Origin: Streptomyces sp. MMG1533 | Lineage (GTDB): Bacteria > Actinomycetota > Actinomycetes > Streptomycetales > Streptomycetaceae | Reading direction: 5' to 3' | DNA length: 64,000 bases | NCBI RefSeq assembly: GCF_001279775.1 | Contig: NZ_LGDG01000028.1 | Span: 1-64,000, forward strand | Shown here: in pieces, positions 33,650 through 42,369 of the stretch | How the letters are laid out: the number at the start of each line of letters is the position of its first letter | How positions within the stretch are numbered: the first letter of the stretch is position 1 | The notes under the pieces: model-generated | The model's input: only the letters and a program-made list of their open reading frames with translations | The model's database searches: none | What the model was told of the DNA's origin: nothing | Position numbers and translations under genes: made by a program

Positions 33650-34828
33650 ATGACCAGGATCCCGCACGACTCGTCCGGTGAACCGAATCCCCTGCACGCA
33701 CTCACCCTCGACCGCCTCCGATGCCGTACGAGCATGAAGTGGCGCACCTACCCCGACGACGTCCTTCCGCTGTGGGTCGCCGAGATGGACGTCCCGCTCG
33801 CCGGGGCCGTGGTCCGCGCGGCGACCGACGCCCTCGCACTCGGCGACACCGGCTACCCGGCGGGCACCGCGTACGCCGAGGCGCTCGCCGCCTTCGCCGG
33901 GAAGCGGTGGGGCTGGGACGGGCTCGCGGTGGAACGCACCGCGATCGTTCCGGACGTGATGCTCGGGGTGGTCGAAATGATCAGACTGGTCACCGGACCC
34001 GGTGACCCGGTCGTCGTCAACCCGCCCGTGTACCCGCCGTTCTTCCAGTTCATCGAGCACATGGACCGGCAGGTGGCCGAAGCCCCGCTCGGCCCGGACG
34101 GGCGCCTCGACCTCGGCATCCTGGAGGACACCTTCCGGCAGGCCGTCTCGGGCGGTCGCCGGGCCGCCCACCTCCTGTGCAGCCCGCACAACCCGACCGG
34201 CACCGTGCACTCCGCCGACGAACTGGCCGCCGTCGCCGCCCTCGCCGAGCGGTACGGCGTGCGCGTCGTCGCCGACGAGATCCACGCGCCGCTGGTTGCC
34301 GGGGGCGTGGACTTCGTGCCCTACCTGAGCGTGCCGGGCGGCGAGCGGGGACTGTCCCTCATGTCGGCGTCCAAGGCGTGGAACCTCGCCGGTCTCAAGG
34401 CCGCGCTCGCCGTCGCGGGCCCCGCGGCCGCAGCCGACCTCGCGCGGCTGCCCGAGGAGGTCGGCCACGGCCCGAGCCACGTCGGCGTCATCGCCCACAC
34501 GGCCGCCCTGCGCGACGGCACCGCCTGGCTGGACGCCCTGCTCAACGGCCTCGACGACAACCGGCTCCTGCTCGCCGACCTGCTGGCCGAACACCTGCCC
34601 GCGATCGTGTACCGCCCCGGCGAGGCCACGTACCTGGCCTGGCTCGACTGCCGTGCGCTCGGCCTCGGCGACGATCCGGCGGACGTCTTCCTGCGCCGCG
34701 GCCGGGTGGCACTCAGCTCGGGGCTCCCTTTCCGCACCGGCGGGGCCGGTCACGTACGCCTGAATCTGGCGACTTCGCCGGAGATCCTCGAAGAGGGCGT
34801 ACGGCGGATGGCCGCGGCGCTGACGTGA
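33650..34828 (+). CDS. MalY/PatB-type PLP-dependent C-S lyase or aminotransferase
   Basis: This 392-aa fold-type I enzyme has the MalY/PatB opening [19 protein letters not shown], the substrate-loop [24 protein letters not shown] (PLP-binding asparagine), [10 protein letters not shown] and the PLP lysine K242 in [10 protein letters not shown]. Members cleave cystathionine or S-alkyl cysteines to pyruvate, ammonia and a thiol, and may also affect gene regulation in E. coli. There is no Shine-Dalgarno but a -10-like TATCTT just upstream. It is followed by an F420-type oxidoreductase 86 bp on. Confidence 0.85.
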   Translation: MTRIPHDSSGEPNPLHALTLDRLRCRTSMKWRTYPDDVLPLWVAEMDVPLAGAVVRAATDALALGDTGYPAGTAYAEALAAFAGKRWGWDGLAVERTAIVPDVMLGVVEMIRLVTGPGDPVVVNPPVYPPFFQFIEHMDRQVAEAPLGPDGRLDLGILEDTFRQAVSGGRRAAHLLCSPHNPTGTVHSADELAAVAALAERYGVRVVADEIHAPLVAGGVDFVPYLSVPGGERGLSLMSASKAWNLAGLKAALAVAGPAAAADLARLPEEVGHGPSHVGVIAHTAALRDGTAWLDALLNGLDDNRLLLADLLAEHLPAIVYRPGEATYLAWLDCRALGLGDDPADVFLRRGRVALSSGLPFRTGGAGHVRLNLATSPEILEEGVRRMAAALT

Positions 34829-34901
34829 CCACGCGCGGCTGCGGGGGTGCTGCGGATCGCCCGGTGCTGCGCTCCACCTCCTCCCGTCCGGTGCGATTGC
34901 C

Positions 34902-34907
34902 TAGACT
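34902..34907 (+). promoter_or_regulatory. Putative -10 element of a leaderless message
   Basis: TAGACT is seven bases before ATG 34915 and there is no Shine-Dalgarno, so the PPOX-class gene may be transcribed from its own start codon. A clear -35 was not found. Confidence 0.4.
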
Positions 34908-34914
34908 GCCCGCC

Positions 34915-35295
34915 ATGGACGACACGGCGCTGGAGCGGCTCGCTGCGGGCAAGTACCTGCTGATCACCAGCTATCGGAAGAACGGCACCGCAGTCGCCAC
35001 CCCGGTGTGGGTGGTCCGCGACGGGGACGCGCTCGGTGCCTGGTCGGCCGCCGACGCCTGGAAGGTGAAGCGGATCCGGGCGCGTGGTGACGTCCTGGTC
35101 GGCCCCTGCGACCTGCGCGGCAACCCGACCGGCGACCAGGTGCCCGCCACCGCCGAGATCTGCGACCCGGAGACGACCGCCCGCTACCGGCGGCTGCTCG
35201 CCCGCAAGTACGGCATCCTCGGCCGCCTCACCCTCCTCGGCAGCCGACTGCGCCGCGGACTGGACGGGACCGTCGGGATCCGCGTGACACTCTGA
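34915..35295 (+). CDS. PPOX-class F420/FMN-dependent oxidoreductase
   Basis: This 126-aa protein has the split-barrel flavin-binding pattern: LLITSYRKNGTAVATPVWVV (residues 15-34), DALGAWSAADAWKVKRIRARGDVLVGPCD (strand pair and phosphate-binding basics) and a C-terminal helix. It resembles actinobacterial PPOX-class enzymes, many of which use coenzyme F420. The substrate is unknown. It ends just before a strong 15-bp stem terminator. Confidence 0.75.
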   Translation: MDDTALERLAAGKYLLITSYRKNGTAVATPVWVVRDGDALGAWSAADAWKVKRIRARGDVLVGPCDLRGNPTGDQVPATAEICDPETTARYRRLLARKYGILGRLTLLGSRLRRGLDGTVGIRVTL

Positions 35296-35335
35296 CGATC
35301 GGGGGCACGGACCACACGGCCCGTGCCCCCGATCG
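35296..35335. terminator. Bidirectional rho-independent-like terminator
   Basis: CGATCGGGGGCACGG (35296-35310) pairs perfectly with CCGTGCCCCCGATCG (35321-35335) around a ten-base loop. It fills the gap between the stops of the converging oxidoreductase and hydrolase genes and so probably serves both strands. Confidence 0.8.
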
Positions 35336-35344
35336 CGAGACGGC

Positions 35345-38128
35345 TTACGGCGCGTCCAGCACCGTGCCCGTCAGCACCGGACGGCCGGGCAGCGGCTCGG
35401 CGTCGAAGTCGGTCAGCGCGAGACGCAGGGACTCGGTCGGCTCGGCCACCTGGTCCCGTACGGTCCGCACGTCGAAGTCGACGCCGGTGCTCCCGGCCGG
35501 GATGTCCAGCCACACCCACAGGTCGGCCCCGGACAGCGGGCGCTCCGGGTCGGGCGAGGCACCGGAGTATTCCAGGAGCCACTGCGGGTCCACGTCCTTG
35601 GTGGACAACTCGGCACCCTCGGAGACCGGAAGCACCCGCACCGGCTGCCAGATATCCACGGCGGCGGGCTCGGCCAGGGACATCCGCCAGGTCAGCGTCT
35701 CCCCTTCGGTCACCCGGTCCACGACCGGCGTCAGGGTGATCACGGGCTCGGGGTCGTCGTTCTCCGCGGTGACGCCACCCCGGTGCGAGCCGACCACCGC
35801 GTTGCGTACCGCCTTCACGACGATGTCGTGCTGCACGTCGTAGGAGAACGCCGTGTCGCCCTTCACTTCGACCGGTACGTCGATGGCGTTGCTGCCGGGC
35901 CGTACCGTCACCAGCTGGTCCGTGCCGAGGCCGGTGTCCGGGTCGAGGACGTACACGCGGACCTGGCCGCTGCCGCGGCCGGAGATCTCGACCGGGACCC
36001 GGTAGGTGCGGGTGCCGGAGTCGCCCTCCTTGACGATCGTGCGGCCGACGTCGACGCGCGGCAGCGCCGCCGCCTGCACCGCCGGAGTACCGGGGGCCCA
36101 GCCCCACGCGTCCATCAGCCAGGCCTGCCCGGACTGCGAACGCGGCGTCAGCTCAAGGGACTTGACGTGCTTCAGGTCGAGACCGGCCCGGCTGGCCGCG
36201 GCCAGCGGCACGCGGACCTCGCGCGCCCAGTAGGAGGCGGTGCGGTCGCTGCCCGGCAGCCCGTCCACCTGGACCCGGCCGAGCTCGGCCCGGCGACCGG
36301 TGGAGTCGGTGACGGAGACGTCGAGCTTCGTGCCGGTCGTGTTAGGCGGCACGAACACCCGCAGCGCCAGGTCCTTGGAACCGGCGAGGGAGAGCGGCGC
36401 GGCGGGGCTGACGCGCGCCGCCGTACCCGGCGCCGACCACTTCAGCGCGACCGCGCGGCGGCCGGCCTCCCGTCCCGTGTCCCACCAGGCGAAGTGCGGC
36501 GAGGACCCGGCGGCCTCGGGGTCCAGGCAGGCGACGGCCGGGTCGGGGTCGACGGCCGAACACAACCGGGCGCCGGTCACCGTCAACGGGCCGTCCGGCA
36601 GGAACCCGGCACTCCGGCGAGCGCCGACCGCGTGGGTCAGGACGCGGGCGGGGTCGGCGGAGGGAGCCCGCTTGCCCGAGCCGTCGAGCAGCGGACGCAC
36701 ACGGTCGTCCCCGCCGACGAACAACCGGGCAGCGGCAGCGATGTAGGTGGCCCCCGCCTGATGCTGCTGGTCGGCGGCCAGCCGGGTCGGGGTACCCGCG
36801 GAGCACACCGGGTCCGGCTGTTCCTCGTCCTCCCAGAAGTCGTCCCAGGCGGGCGCCTCGGACTGGCCCGGCGTCCACTCGCTGTTGAAGTAGTTGTGGT
36901 TGGCGCCGACCACGTAGACGGCACTGTGCAGCGCGGTGCCCCGACTGATCCCGCGCGTCCCGTCGGCGTACACCTCGCCCTGGAGGTCGGACACGTCGCC
37001 GTCGCAGCCCGGCAGGATCGTCACCGACGGCACGTCCGCGACCGGATTCTGGCCGAAGATCGTCGGTCCGATGAGCACCGTGCCGCGCACCTTCCAGCGC
37101 ACCGGGCCCCGATAGCCGTCCTGGGCCGCGGGCGGCGGGTAGAGGCTGTCCATGGCGGCCCGGTTCACGCCCTCGCCGCCGCGGGAGTGGCCGACGAGCA
37201 GGACGCGGGAGAGGTCCGCCTTCGGCGCCTTGCGTACGGCGGCCGGGGCGGTGGACCGGTGGGCGGACCAGCCGGCCCAGCGGGCGAGATGCTGCCGCAC
37301 CAGGGACGAACGCGCCTGCGCGCCGCCGTCCTCGGCCGTCCAGTCCTGGCCGTTGATGCCGTTCGCGGAGATCGACACCGTCACATAGCCCTGGGAGGCC
37401 AGGAGCTTCTGGTCGCGCAGGTAGCCCTTGTGGCTGGGGATCGGCTCGGTGCCGGCCGGGCAGGGCCAGTCACCGGTCACGTCGTCCTCGGCGCCGGGCT
37501 TGTAGCAGGTGGAGTGGCGGCCGTGCAGGAACAGTGCGAGCGGGCGACTGCCGGTGGCACCCTGCGGGGCCACCACCTCGGCACGCATCTCGACCGGGGC
37601 GGAGAAGCCGGGCAGTTTCACCGGGGCGAGGTCGTATTCGCCGATGACCGTGCGGTACGAGCCCGGTCGCCCGGGGTCGACGCCGCCCGCCGGCAGCGGG
37701 GCCGGCGGCTGCGCGGCCGCACGGGAATCCCGCTCGCGGGGCCGGTCGGTGCCACCGGTCGACGTCGTATCCAACCGGCGCCCGCCGGCCAGCACTTGAA
37801 GGTCCGTCAGTTGCTCCGAGCGGGCCTCGCCGAGGTCCAGCCGGAACGTCCGGCCGTCCTTGCCGGCCTTCGGAACCCCGAGCAGCCGACCCTCGGCATG
37901 GAACTCGACACGAGCGTCTCCCATGGGCACGGGCTTCGGCGCACGCCAGACCAGCTCATGCGCGGCACCCTCCCCGGTGAGCCGCCAGCCCGGCGGGAGC
38001 TCGCCGTCGGCTTTCGCGGTCGACGGCCGTGCTTCTGGTGGCTGTTGGGCCTGTGCCGGTCCGGGCGATCCCGCCAGGGCCGCCAGCACCGCCACGGCGG
38101 TCACACATATTCGCCGGGCACGGATCAA
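35345..38128 (-). CDS. Large secreted alpha/beta hydrolase with Calx-beta-like C-terminus
   Basis: This 927-aa protein has a signal peptide (about 1-28, AQA), a lipase-like catalytic domain with LALFLHGRHSTCY (oxyanion region, about 197-209) and nucleophile S315 in GHSRGGEGV, and two C-terminal beta-sandwich modules with VKEGDSGTRTYRVPVEI and VTEGETLTWRMSLAEPA, which resemble Calx-beta repeats. The start is TTG 38128, supported by GAGGAGG five bases upstream and by the signal peptide. It probably hydrolyses an extracellular ester or polymer. Substrate not assigned. Confidence 0.75.
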   Translation of the reverse strand: MIRARRICVTAVAVLAALAGSPGPAQAQQPPEARPSTAKADGELPPGWRLTGEGAAHELVWRAPKPVPMGDARVEFHAEGRLLGVPKAGKDGRTFRLDLGEARSEQLTDLQVLAGGRRLDTTSTGGTDRPRERDSRAAAQPPAPLPAGGVDPGRPGSYRTVIGEYDLAPVKLPGFSAPVEMRAEVVAPQGATGSRPLALFLHGRHSTCYKPGAEDDVTGDWPCPAGTEPIPSHKGYLRDQKLLASQGYVTVSISANGINGQDWTAEDGGAQARSSLVRQHLARWAGWSAHRSTAPAAVRKAPKADLSRVLLVGHSRGGEGVNRAAMDSLYPPPAAQDGYRGPVRWKVRGTVLIGPTIFGQNPVADVPSVTILPGCDGDVSDLQGEVYADGTRGISRGTALHSAVYVVGANHNYFNSEWTPGQSEAPAWDDFWEDEEQPDPVCSAGTPTRLAADQQHQAGATYIAAAARLFVGGDDRVRPLLDGSGKRAPSADPARVLTHAVGARRSAGFLPDGPLTVTGARLCSAVDPDPAVACLDPEAAGSSPHFAWWDTGREAGRRAVALKWSAPGTAARVSPAAPLSLAGSKDLALRVFVPPNTTGTKLDVSVTDSTGRRAELGRVQVDGLPGSDRTASYWAREVRVPLAAASRAGLDLKHVKSLELTPRSQSGQAWLMDAWGWAPGTPAVQAAALPRVDVGRTIVKEGDSGTRTYRVPVEISGRGSGQVRVYVLDPDTGLGTDQLVTVRPGSNAIDVPVEVKGDTAFSYDVQHDIVVKAVRNAVVGSHRGGVTAENDDPEPVITLTPVVDRVTEGETLTWRMSLAEPAAVDIWQPVRVLPVSEGAELSTKDVDPQWLLEYSGASPDPERPLSGADLWVWLDIPAGSTGVDFDVRTVRDQVAEPTESLRLALTDFDAEPLPGRPVLTGTVLDAP

Positions 38129-38301
38129 TGGTCCCCTCCTCAAAACCCAAGCGCAGGCGTCCCGTTGGTCCCGGGGGCCTCTCGCGTCACAAAGGACGGG
38201 AAGTACAGGGCTGTGGGTTGTCTGTGAAGCGGAACCGACCGGTGCCGAGCGACGCGATCGAGCCACCCGGAACACGGAGGACTAGCCGGACCCAGGGCGG
38301 G

Positions 38302-38314
38302 GGAAGCGCTTTCC
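38302..38314 (+). promoter_or_regulatory. LacI-type operator overlapping the ribosome binding site
   Basis: GGAAGCGCTTTCC directly abuts the ATG of the second Gfo/Idh gene, is palindromic but for one base, and contains the AAGCGCTT core typical of LacI-family sites. A bound repressor would block both transcription and access to the purine-rich ribosome site it includes. The same AAGCGCTTTC string occurs at 55888-55897 before another sugar operon. Confidence 0.55.
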
Positions 38315-39664
38315 ATGAGCCGAACCGCCCACCACCGCGCGGCCGTCGTCGGCACCGGCCACCGCGCCCGGATGTTCACCCGGGCCCTCGCCGAACGCCC
38401 CCACCACCGCGTCGCCGCCCTCTGCGACCCCAGCCCGACCCGGATGGCCTTCCACAACCGGCTGCTCACCGAGGCCGGCGAACCCGCCGCCACCCAGTGG
38501 GAACCCGACCACTTCACCGACATGCTCGCCAAGGAGGACATCGACGAGGTCGTCGTCACCACCGTCGACGCCGAGCACGACCGTTACATCGTCCCGGCCC
38601 TGAGGGCCGGCTGCCGGGTGGTCACCGAGAAGCCGATGACCGTCGACGCCGAACGCTGCGCGCGCATCCTCGACACGGTCCGCGCCACCGGCAACACCCT
38701 GACCGTCGCTTTCAACTACCGCTTCAACCCGGCCCACGAGAAGGTCCGCGCCCTGCTCGCCGACGGCGCGATCGGCGAGATCCTGTCCGTCCACTTCGAG
38801 TGGCTGCTCGACGTACGGCACGGCGCCGACTACTTCCGCCGCTGGCACCGCGAGAAGCGGCACAGCGGCGGCCTCATGGTGCACAAGGCCGGCCACCACT
38901 TCGACCTGGTCAACTGGTGGCTCGCCGACCATCCGCAGGAGGTCTTCGGCTACGGACGGCTCGCCTTCTACGGCCGTGAGGCGGGCGAACGCCACGGACT
39001 GCGCCGCCACTACGACCGCGCCCACGGCGCCGCCCCGGCCGCGGACGACCCCTTCGCCCTGGACCTCGCGGCCGACGACACCCTGCGCGCCCTCTATCTG
39101 GACGCCGAGCAGGACGACGGCTACGTCCGCGACCGCAACGTCTTCGACGGCCCCGTCACCATCGAGGACGACATGGCGGTCCTCGTCCGCTACGCCCGCG
39201 GCGCGACGATGACGTACCACCTGACCGCCTACTCCCCGTGGGAGGGCTACCGTGTCATGTTCAACGGCAGCGCCGGCCGGCTGGAGCTCGAGGTGGAGGA
39301 GAGCCGTTGGCAGCCTCCTCGGATCCGGATCACCTCCGGCAGCGGCGCGCTGCACGGCGACACGGCCGCCGAGAACGCGGGTGGTGCGCGGCTCACCCTC
39401 CGCCCGCTGTGGCGGCCCCCGGTCGACGTCCCGCTCGAAACCGCTCACGAGGCCCACGGCGGGGGTGACCCGCGCATGCTCGACGCGCTCTTCGGGACCG
39501 TGGACGAGAGTGCGCCGGCGGACACCGGTGCCGAGGGACACCCCACGGCCACCGAACGCGACGGCGCACTCGCGCTGGCGGTCGGGCTCGCCGCCAACCG
39601 GTGCTTCGAATCGGGGCGACCGGTGGGGGTGCGGGAGCTGATACCCGGGGTGTGGGAGCGGTGA
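38315..39664 (+). CDS. Gfo/Idh/MocA oxidoreductase (stand-alone)
   Basis: This 449-aa enzyme has the Rossmann loop AVVGTGHRARMFTRA (residues 9-23), EKPMTVDAERC with the conserved EKP lysine (about 107-117), and a long C-terminal domain with NYRFNPAHEKVRALLADGAI and LMVHKAGHHFDLVNWWL carrying catalytic-type D/H residues. It is about 50 residues longer than the usual 390. Members act on hexoses, inositol or oligosaccharides. A LacI-like palindrome lies against its start, so control by a sugar-sensing repressor is likely. Confidence 0.8.
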   Translation: MSRTAHHRAAVVGTGHRARMFTRALAERPHHRVAALCDPSPTRMAFHNRLLTEAGEPAATQWEPDHFTDMLAKEDIDEVVVTTVDAEHDRYIVPALRAGCRVVTEKPMTVDAERCARILDTVRATGNTLTVAFNYRFNPAHEKVRALLADGAIGEILSVHFEWLLDVRHGADYFRRWHREKRHSGGLMVHKAGHHFDLVNWWLADHPQEVFGYGRLAFYGREAGERHGLRRHYDRAHGAAPAADDPFALDLAADDTLRALYLDAEQDDGYVRDRNVFDGPVTIEDDMAVLVRYARGATMTYHLTAYSPWEGYRVMFNGSAGRLELEVEESRWQPPRIRITSGSGALHGDTAAENAGGARLTLRPLWRPPVDVPLETAHEAHGGGDPRMLDALFGTVDESAPADTGAEGHPTATERDGALALAVGLAANRCFESGRPVGVRELIPGVWER

Positions 39665-39752
39665 GGTGCGGGGCCCGGCGGGTGGTGAGGCCGACTCGGC
39701 GGGGGAGGGGTACGGGGTTGTCCAGCCGCCGCCGGCGTCGGTTGCCGTCCCG

Positions 39753-40181
39753 TCAGCTCCAGGCGCGATAGGGCTCGTCGATCAGCTGGAAGACCGGCTC
39801 GCCCCGCACCGGGTCCTTCGCGGTGGAGAGCCGGACCCGGTCCCCGCTGTGGATGCCGACGGGCGGGCCCATGACCCGGCCCCGCACGACGAAGCCCTCG
39901 GCCATCTCGATCAGGGACACGTTCCGCGCGGCGGGGGTGTTGCGGTGCACCACCGTGGAGTGACGGACCGTCCCGGCGCCCTCGCTGCGCTCCGTCCGCA
40001 GGTCGCTGCCCTGGCAGACCGGACACAGCAGCCGGTGGTACATGGCGGTGCCGCACCAGGTGCAGCGCTGGAAGAGGATGGCGTCCGTGTCCGCGCTCCG
40101 GCGATCCGGAGCCCCGGGATCCAGGACGCCCGTCGCGAAGCCCGCTGTCTGACGAACAACGCTTCCTGAGGGGTGGTACAC
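39753..40181 (-). CDS. Zn-ribbon OB-fold (DUF35-type) protein
   Basis: This 142-aa protein has an N-terminal zinc ribbon (C40-x2-C43 and C53-x2-C56; CTWCG and CPVCQG) and a C-terminal OB fold (STVVHRNTPAARN, then GFVVRGRVMGPPVGIHSGDRV). Such proteins act with thiolases and acyl-CoA enzymes in steroid, lipid or polyketide metabolism. GTG 40181 has GGGAG upstream. No thiolase is adjacent. A perfect TGGCACT-G-AGTGCCA palindrome lies 100 bp upstream, matching a site near the neighbouring TetR gene. Confidence 0.72.
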   Translation of the reverse strand: MYHPSGSVVRQTAGFATGVLDPGAPDRRSADTDAILFQRCTWCGTAMYHRLLCPVCQGSDLRTERSEGAGTVRHSTVVHRNTPAARNVSLIEMAEGFVVRGRVMGPPVGIHSGDRVRLSTAKDPVRGEPVFQLIDEPYRAWS

Positions 40182-40280
40182 GCTGGTCAACTCCCTGCGC
40201 TCGGCCGGAATCCCGCGTGCGCGGGTCACCGTGCACGCACGTGCCCGGTTCGCCGTGCCACCGTGCACGCCAACAGAGTA

Positions 40281-40295
40281 TGGCACTGAGTGCCA
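40281..40295. promoter_or_regulatory. TetR-type operator upstream of the Zn-ribbon gene
   Basis: TGGCACT-G-AGTGCCA is a perfect 15-bp palindrome. A related site, GCACT-C-AGTGC, lies at 41130-41140 in front of the TetR gene, so the regulator probably controls both its own promoter and the Zn-ribbon gene. Confidence 0.65.
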
Positions 40296-40361
40296 CTCGT
40301 AAAGGCACTCCGTACCCCTGATCTCGGAGCCTGGGTGGACGTCCGTCTCCGGCTGCCGGGT

Positions 40362-41096
40362 TCAGTCGCGCCCGAGCGTCGTCTCGATCTCCTGGACGAC
40401 CCGCCACAGGGGTGCCCCGCGCCGGGAGACCACGACCACCACGTCCTCGGGCTGCTCGCCGGCGAGGGACGCGGGAGGGCTGCCGAAGGCGGACTGCACG
40501 TATCCGAGGGCCCGGTCGACCGTGGTGTCGGCGTCCGCCTGTCCGTCCGAACGCAGCCAGGAACGCAGCGCGTTGTTGTGTGCCGCGACCACGGCGGCGG
40601 CGATCACGTCGGCCTGCAGGGTGCCGTCGCGCCGTTCGGCGAAACGGCCCCGCAGATATTCGGCAAGGGCCCGCTCGTAGCGCCACACCACGGACAGCTC
40701 GTACGCGCGCAGGCCCGGCACCTTCTTGGTGAGGCGGTAGCGCTGAACGGAGAACGTCGGGTTCTCGGCGTACATCCGAAGTACCAGCCGAGCCGCGTCG
40801 CAGACCCGGCCCACCGGTTCGTCCCCTGCGTCGCCGGCGGCCAGGAACTCCGTCATGTCGGACAGGCATCGCTCGTGGTCGGGGAAGACCACGTCCTCCT
40901 TGGAGGGGAAATACCGGAAGAAGGACCGCCGCCCGACCCCGGCCAGCGCCACGATGTCGTCGACCGTGGTCTGCTCGTATCCCCGCTCCAGGAACAGCCG
41001 GAAAGCCGCCGCGACCAGCGCGTCCCGCATGGGCGGCTTCGCGGCCGCCGCCTCCGCCTTCTCGCCGCGACGGGGCGCCGCGCTGCTGGAGCTCAT
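40362..41096 (-). CDS. TetR-family transcriptional regulator
   Basis: This 244-aa regulator has a TetR helix-turn-helix (about 23-70; DALVAAAFRLFLERGYEQTT, then GVGRRSFFRYFPSKEDVVF) and a ligand-binding helical domain. It is longer than average at both ends. The promoter region carries GCACT-C-AGTGC (41130-41140) and a further ACTGAGTGC half near 41155. The same element occurs as a perfect palindrome ahead of the Zn-ribbon gene downstream, its likely target. The ligand is unknown, perhaps an acyl-CoA or steroid-like compound given that target. Confidence 0.87.
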   Translation of the reverse strand: MSSSSAAPRRGEKAEAAAAKPPMRDALVAAAFRLFLERGYEQTTVDDIVALAGVGRRSFFRYFPSKEDVVFPDHERCLSDMTEFLAAGDAGDEPVGRVCDAARLVLRMYAENPTFSVQRYRLTKKVPGLRAYELSVVWRYERALAEYLRGRFAERRDGTLQADVIAAAVVAAHNNALRSWLRSDGQADADTTVDRALGYVQSAFGSPPASLAGEQPEDVVVVVSRRGAPLWRVVQEIETTLGRD

Positions 41097-41129
41097 GGAC
41101 GGGAAAGTAGCACCTGACCGGGGCCGATG

Positions 41130-41163
41130 GCACTCAGTGCATCATTTGGGGGGAACTGAGTGC
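41130..41163. promoter_or_regulatory. TetR autoregulatory operator
   Basis: GCACTCAGTGC at 41130-41140 is an 11-bp palindrome and ACTGAGTGC follows at about 41155-41163, forming a spaced inverted pair. They lie between the TetR gene and the divergent ATP-grasp gene and match the site at 40281. Confidence 0.55.
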
Positions 41164-41302
41164 TCTCTCCCTGCTCACCGTGTTCCCCCGTGCTCGCCGT
41201 CCGCGCTGACCGAATCATGCTCCTCCGATCGCGCTGCCCGCCTTCCTTTCCCCGGACACCGGTCGCATACGATCGGCTCCCCGCACCGCCGAGGAGTCCC
41301 GC

Positions 41303-42154
41303 ATGCCGTCCGCCCGCCCCCGCGTCCTGTACGTCACCGACCTGGCGTACCAGGCGCGCGGGCGGCGCTACTGCGACGAGGACATCTTCCTCACCTCCCG
41401 TCTGCGCGAGGACTTCGACCTGGCCCTGTGCCACCCGCGGGACGCGGCCGCGCTGATGGAAGCCTTCGACGGCGTCGTCGTCCGCAACAGCGGTCCGGTC
41501 CTGACCCACCAGGAGGCGTACGAGGCGTTCCGCAAGCGCGCGGTCGCCGCCGGCACCCGCGTCTACAACCAGCTCTCCGGCAAGGCCGACATGGCCGGCA
41601 AGCAGTACCTGCTCGACCTGAGCGCCGCCGGGTACCCGGTCATCCCCACCGTCGACCGCCCGGAGGACCTGCACCGACTGCCCGACACGGACCGGTACGT
41701 CGTCAAACCCAAGCTCGGCGCCGACTCCCTGGGCCTGCGGATCGTGCCCGCGGCCGGCGTGCGCGACCTGGTCGACGGGGACGTCCTGGTGCAGCCGTGC
41801 GTCGACTTCGCCTACGAGGTGTCCTTCTACTACGTGGACCACGACTTCCAGTACGCCCTCTACGCGCCCCGTCCCGACCGGCGCTGGCAGCTGGAACCGT
41901 ACGAACCCACCTCGGACGACCTCGAGTTCGCCGGGCGGTTCATCGACTGGAACGGCATCGACCACGGCATCCAGCGGGTCGACGCCTGCCGTGCCCCGGG
42001 CGGGGGGCTCCTGCTCGTCGAGCTGGAGGACCTCAACCCGTACCTCTCCATGGACGCCCTGAGCGACAAGGACAGGGACGCCTTCGTCCGTGCGATGAAG
42101 GCGTCCCTGCACCGGTTCCTCGCCGCGCCACGGCGCGCGGTCACCCCAACGTGA
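41303..42154 (+). CDS. ATP-grasp-like protein (glutathione-synthetase/RimK fold), orphan
   Basis: This 283-aa protein has an N-terminal pre-ATP-grasp lobe (RVLYVTDLAYQARGRRYCDEDIFLTSRL) and an ATP-grasp-like core: KADMAGKQYLLDL (about 93-105), RYVVKPKLGADSLGLR (ATP lysine, about 132-147), VQPCVDFAYEVSFYYV, and the metal site LLLVELEDLNPYLSMD near 235. The E-D-x-N pattern suggests it can bind Mg-ATP. No amino-acid or peptide substrate is evident. GAGGAG precedes ATG 41303. It is divergent from the TetR gene, so it may belong to that regulator's targets. Confidence 0.65.
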   Translation: MPSARPRVLYVTDLAYQARGRRYCDEDIFLTSRLREDFDLALCHPRDAAALMEAFDGVVVRNSGPVLTHQEAYEAFRKRAVAAGTRVYNQLSGKADMAGKQYLLDLSAAGYPVIPTVDRPEDLHRLPDTDRYVVKPKLGADSLGLRIVPAAGVRDLVDGDVLVQPCVDFAYEVSFYYVDHDFQYALYAPRPDRRWQLEPYEPTSDDLEFAGRFIDWNGIDHGIQRVDACRAPGGGLLLVELEDLNPYLSMDALSDKDRDAFVRAMKASLHRFLAAPRRAVTPT

Positions 42155-42369
42155 GAAGACGTGGCCGCCACGCCCGCCGATGTGGACCCACGCGGTGCCG
42201 GTGAGCGTCTTGGACCCGTCGTCACGACGGAGCCTTCCGGGATGCCTTCGTGCGCGGTGCAGTGGTGGATCGACAGGAGCCGCGGGTACTGAACTCCCGG
42301 TGCGGCAGGCGCGTATCACTCCCCGGGGGATGCCGGAGGTCCCTGTGGAAGGGACGGAAGGAGTGCTGT

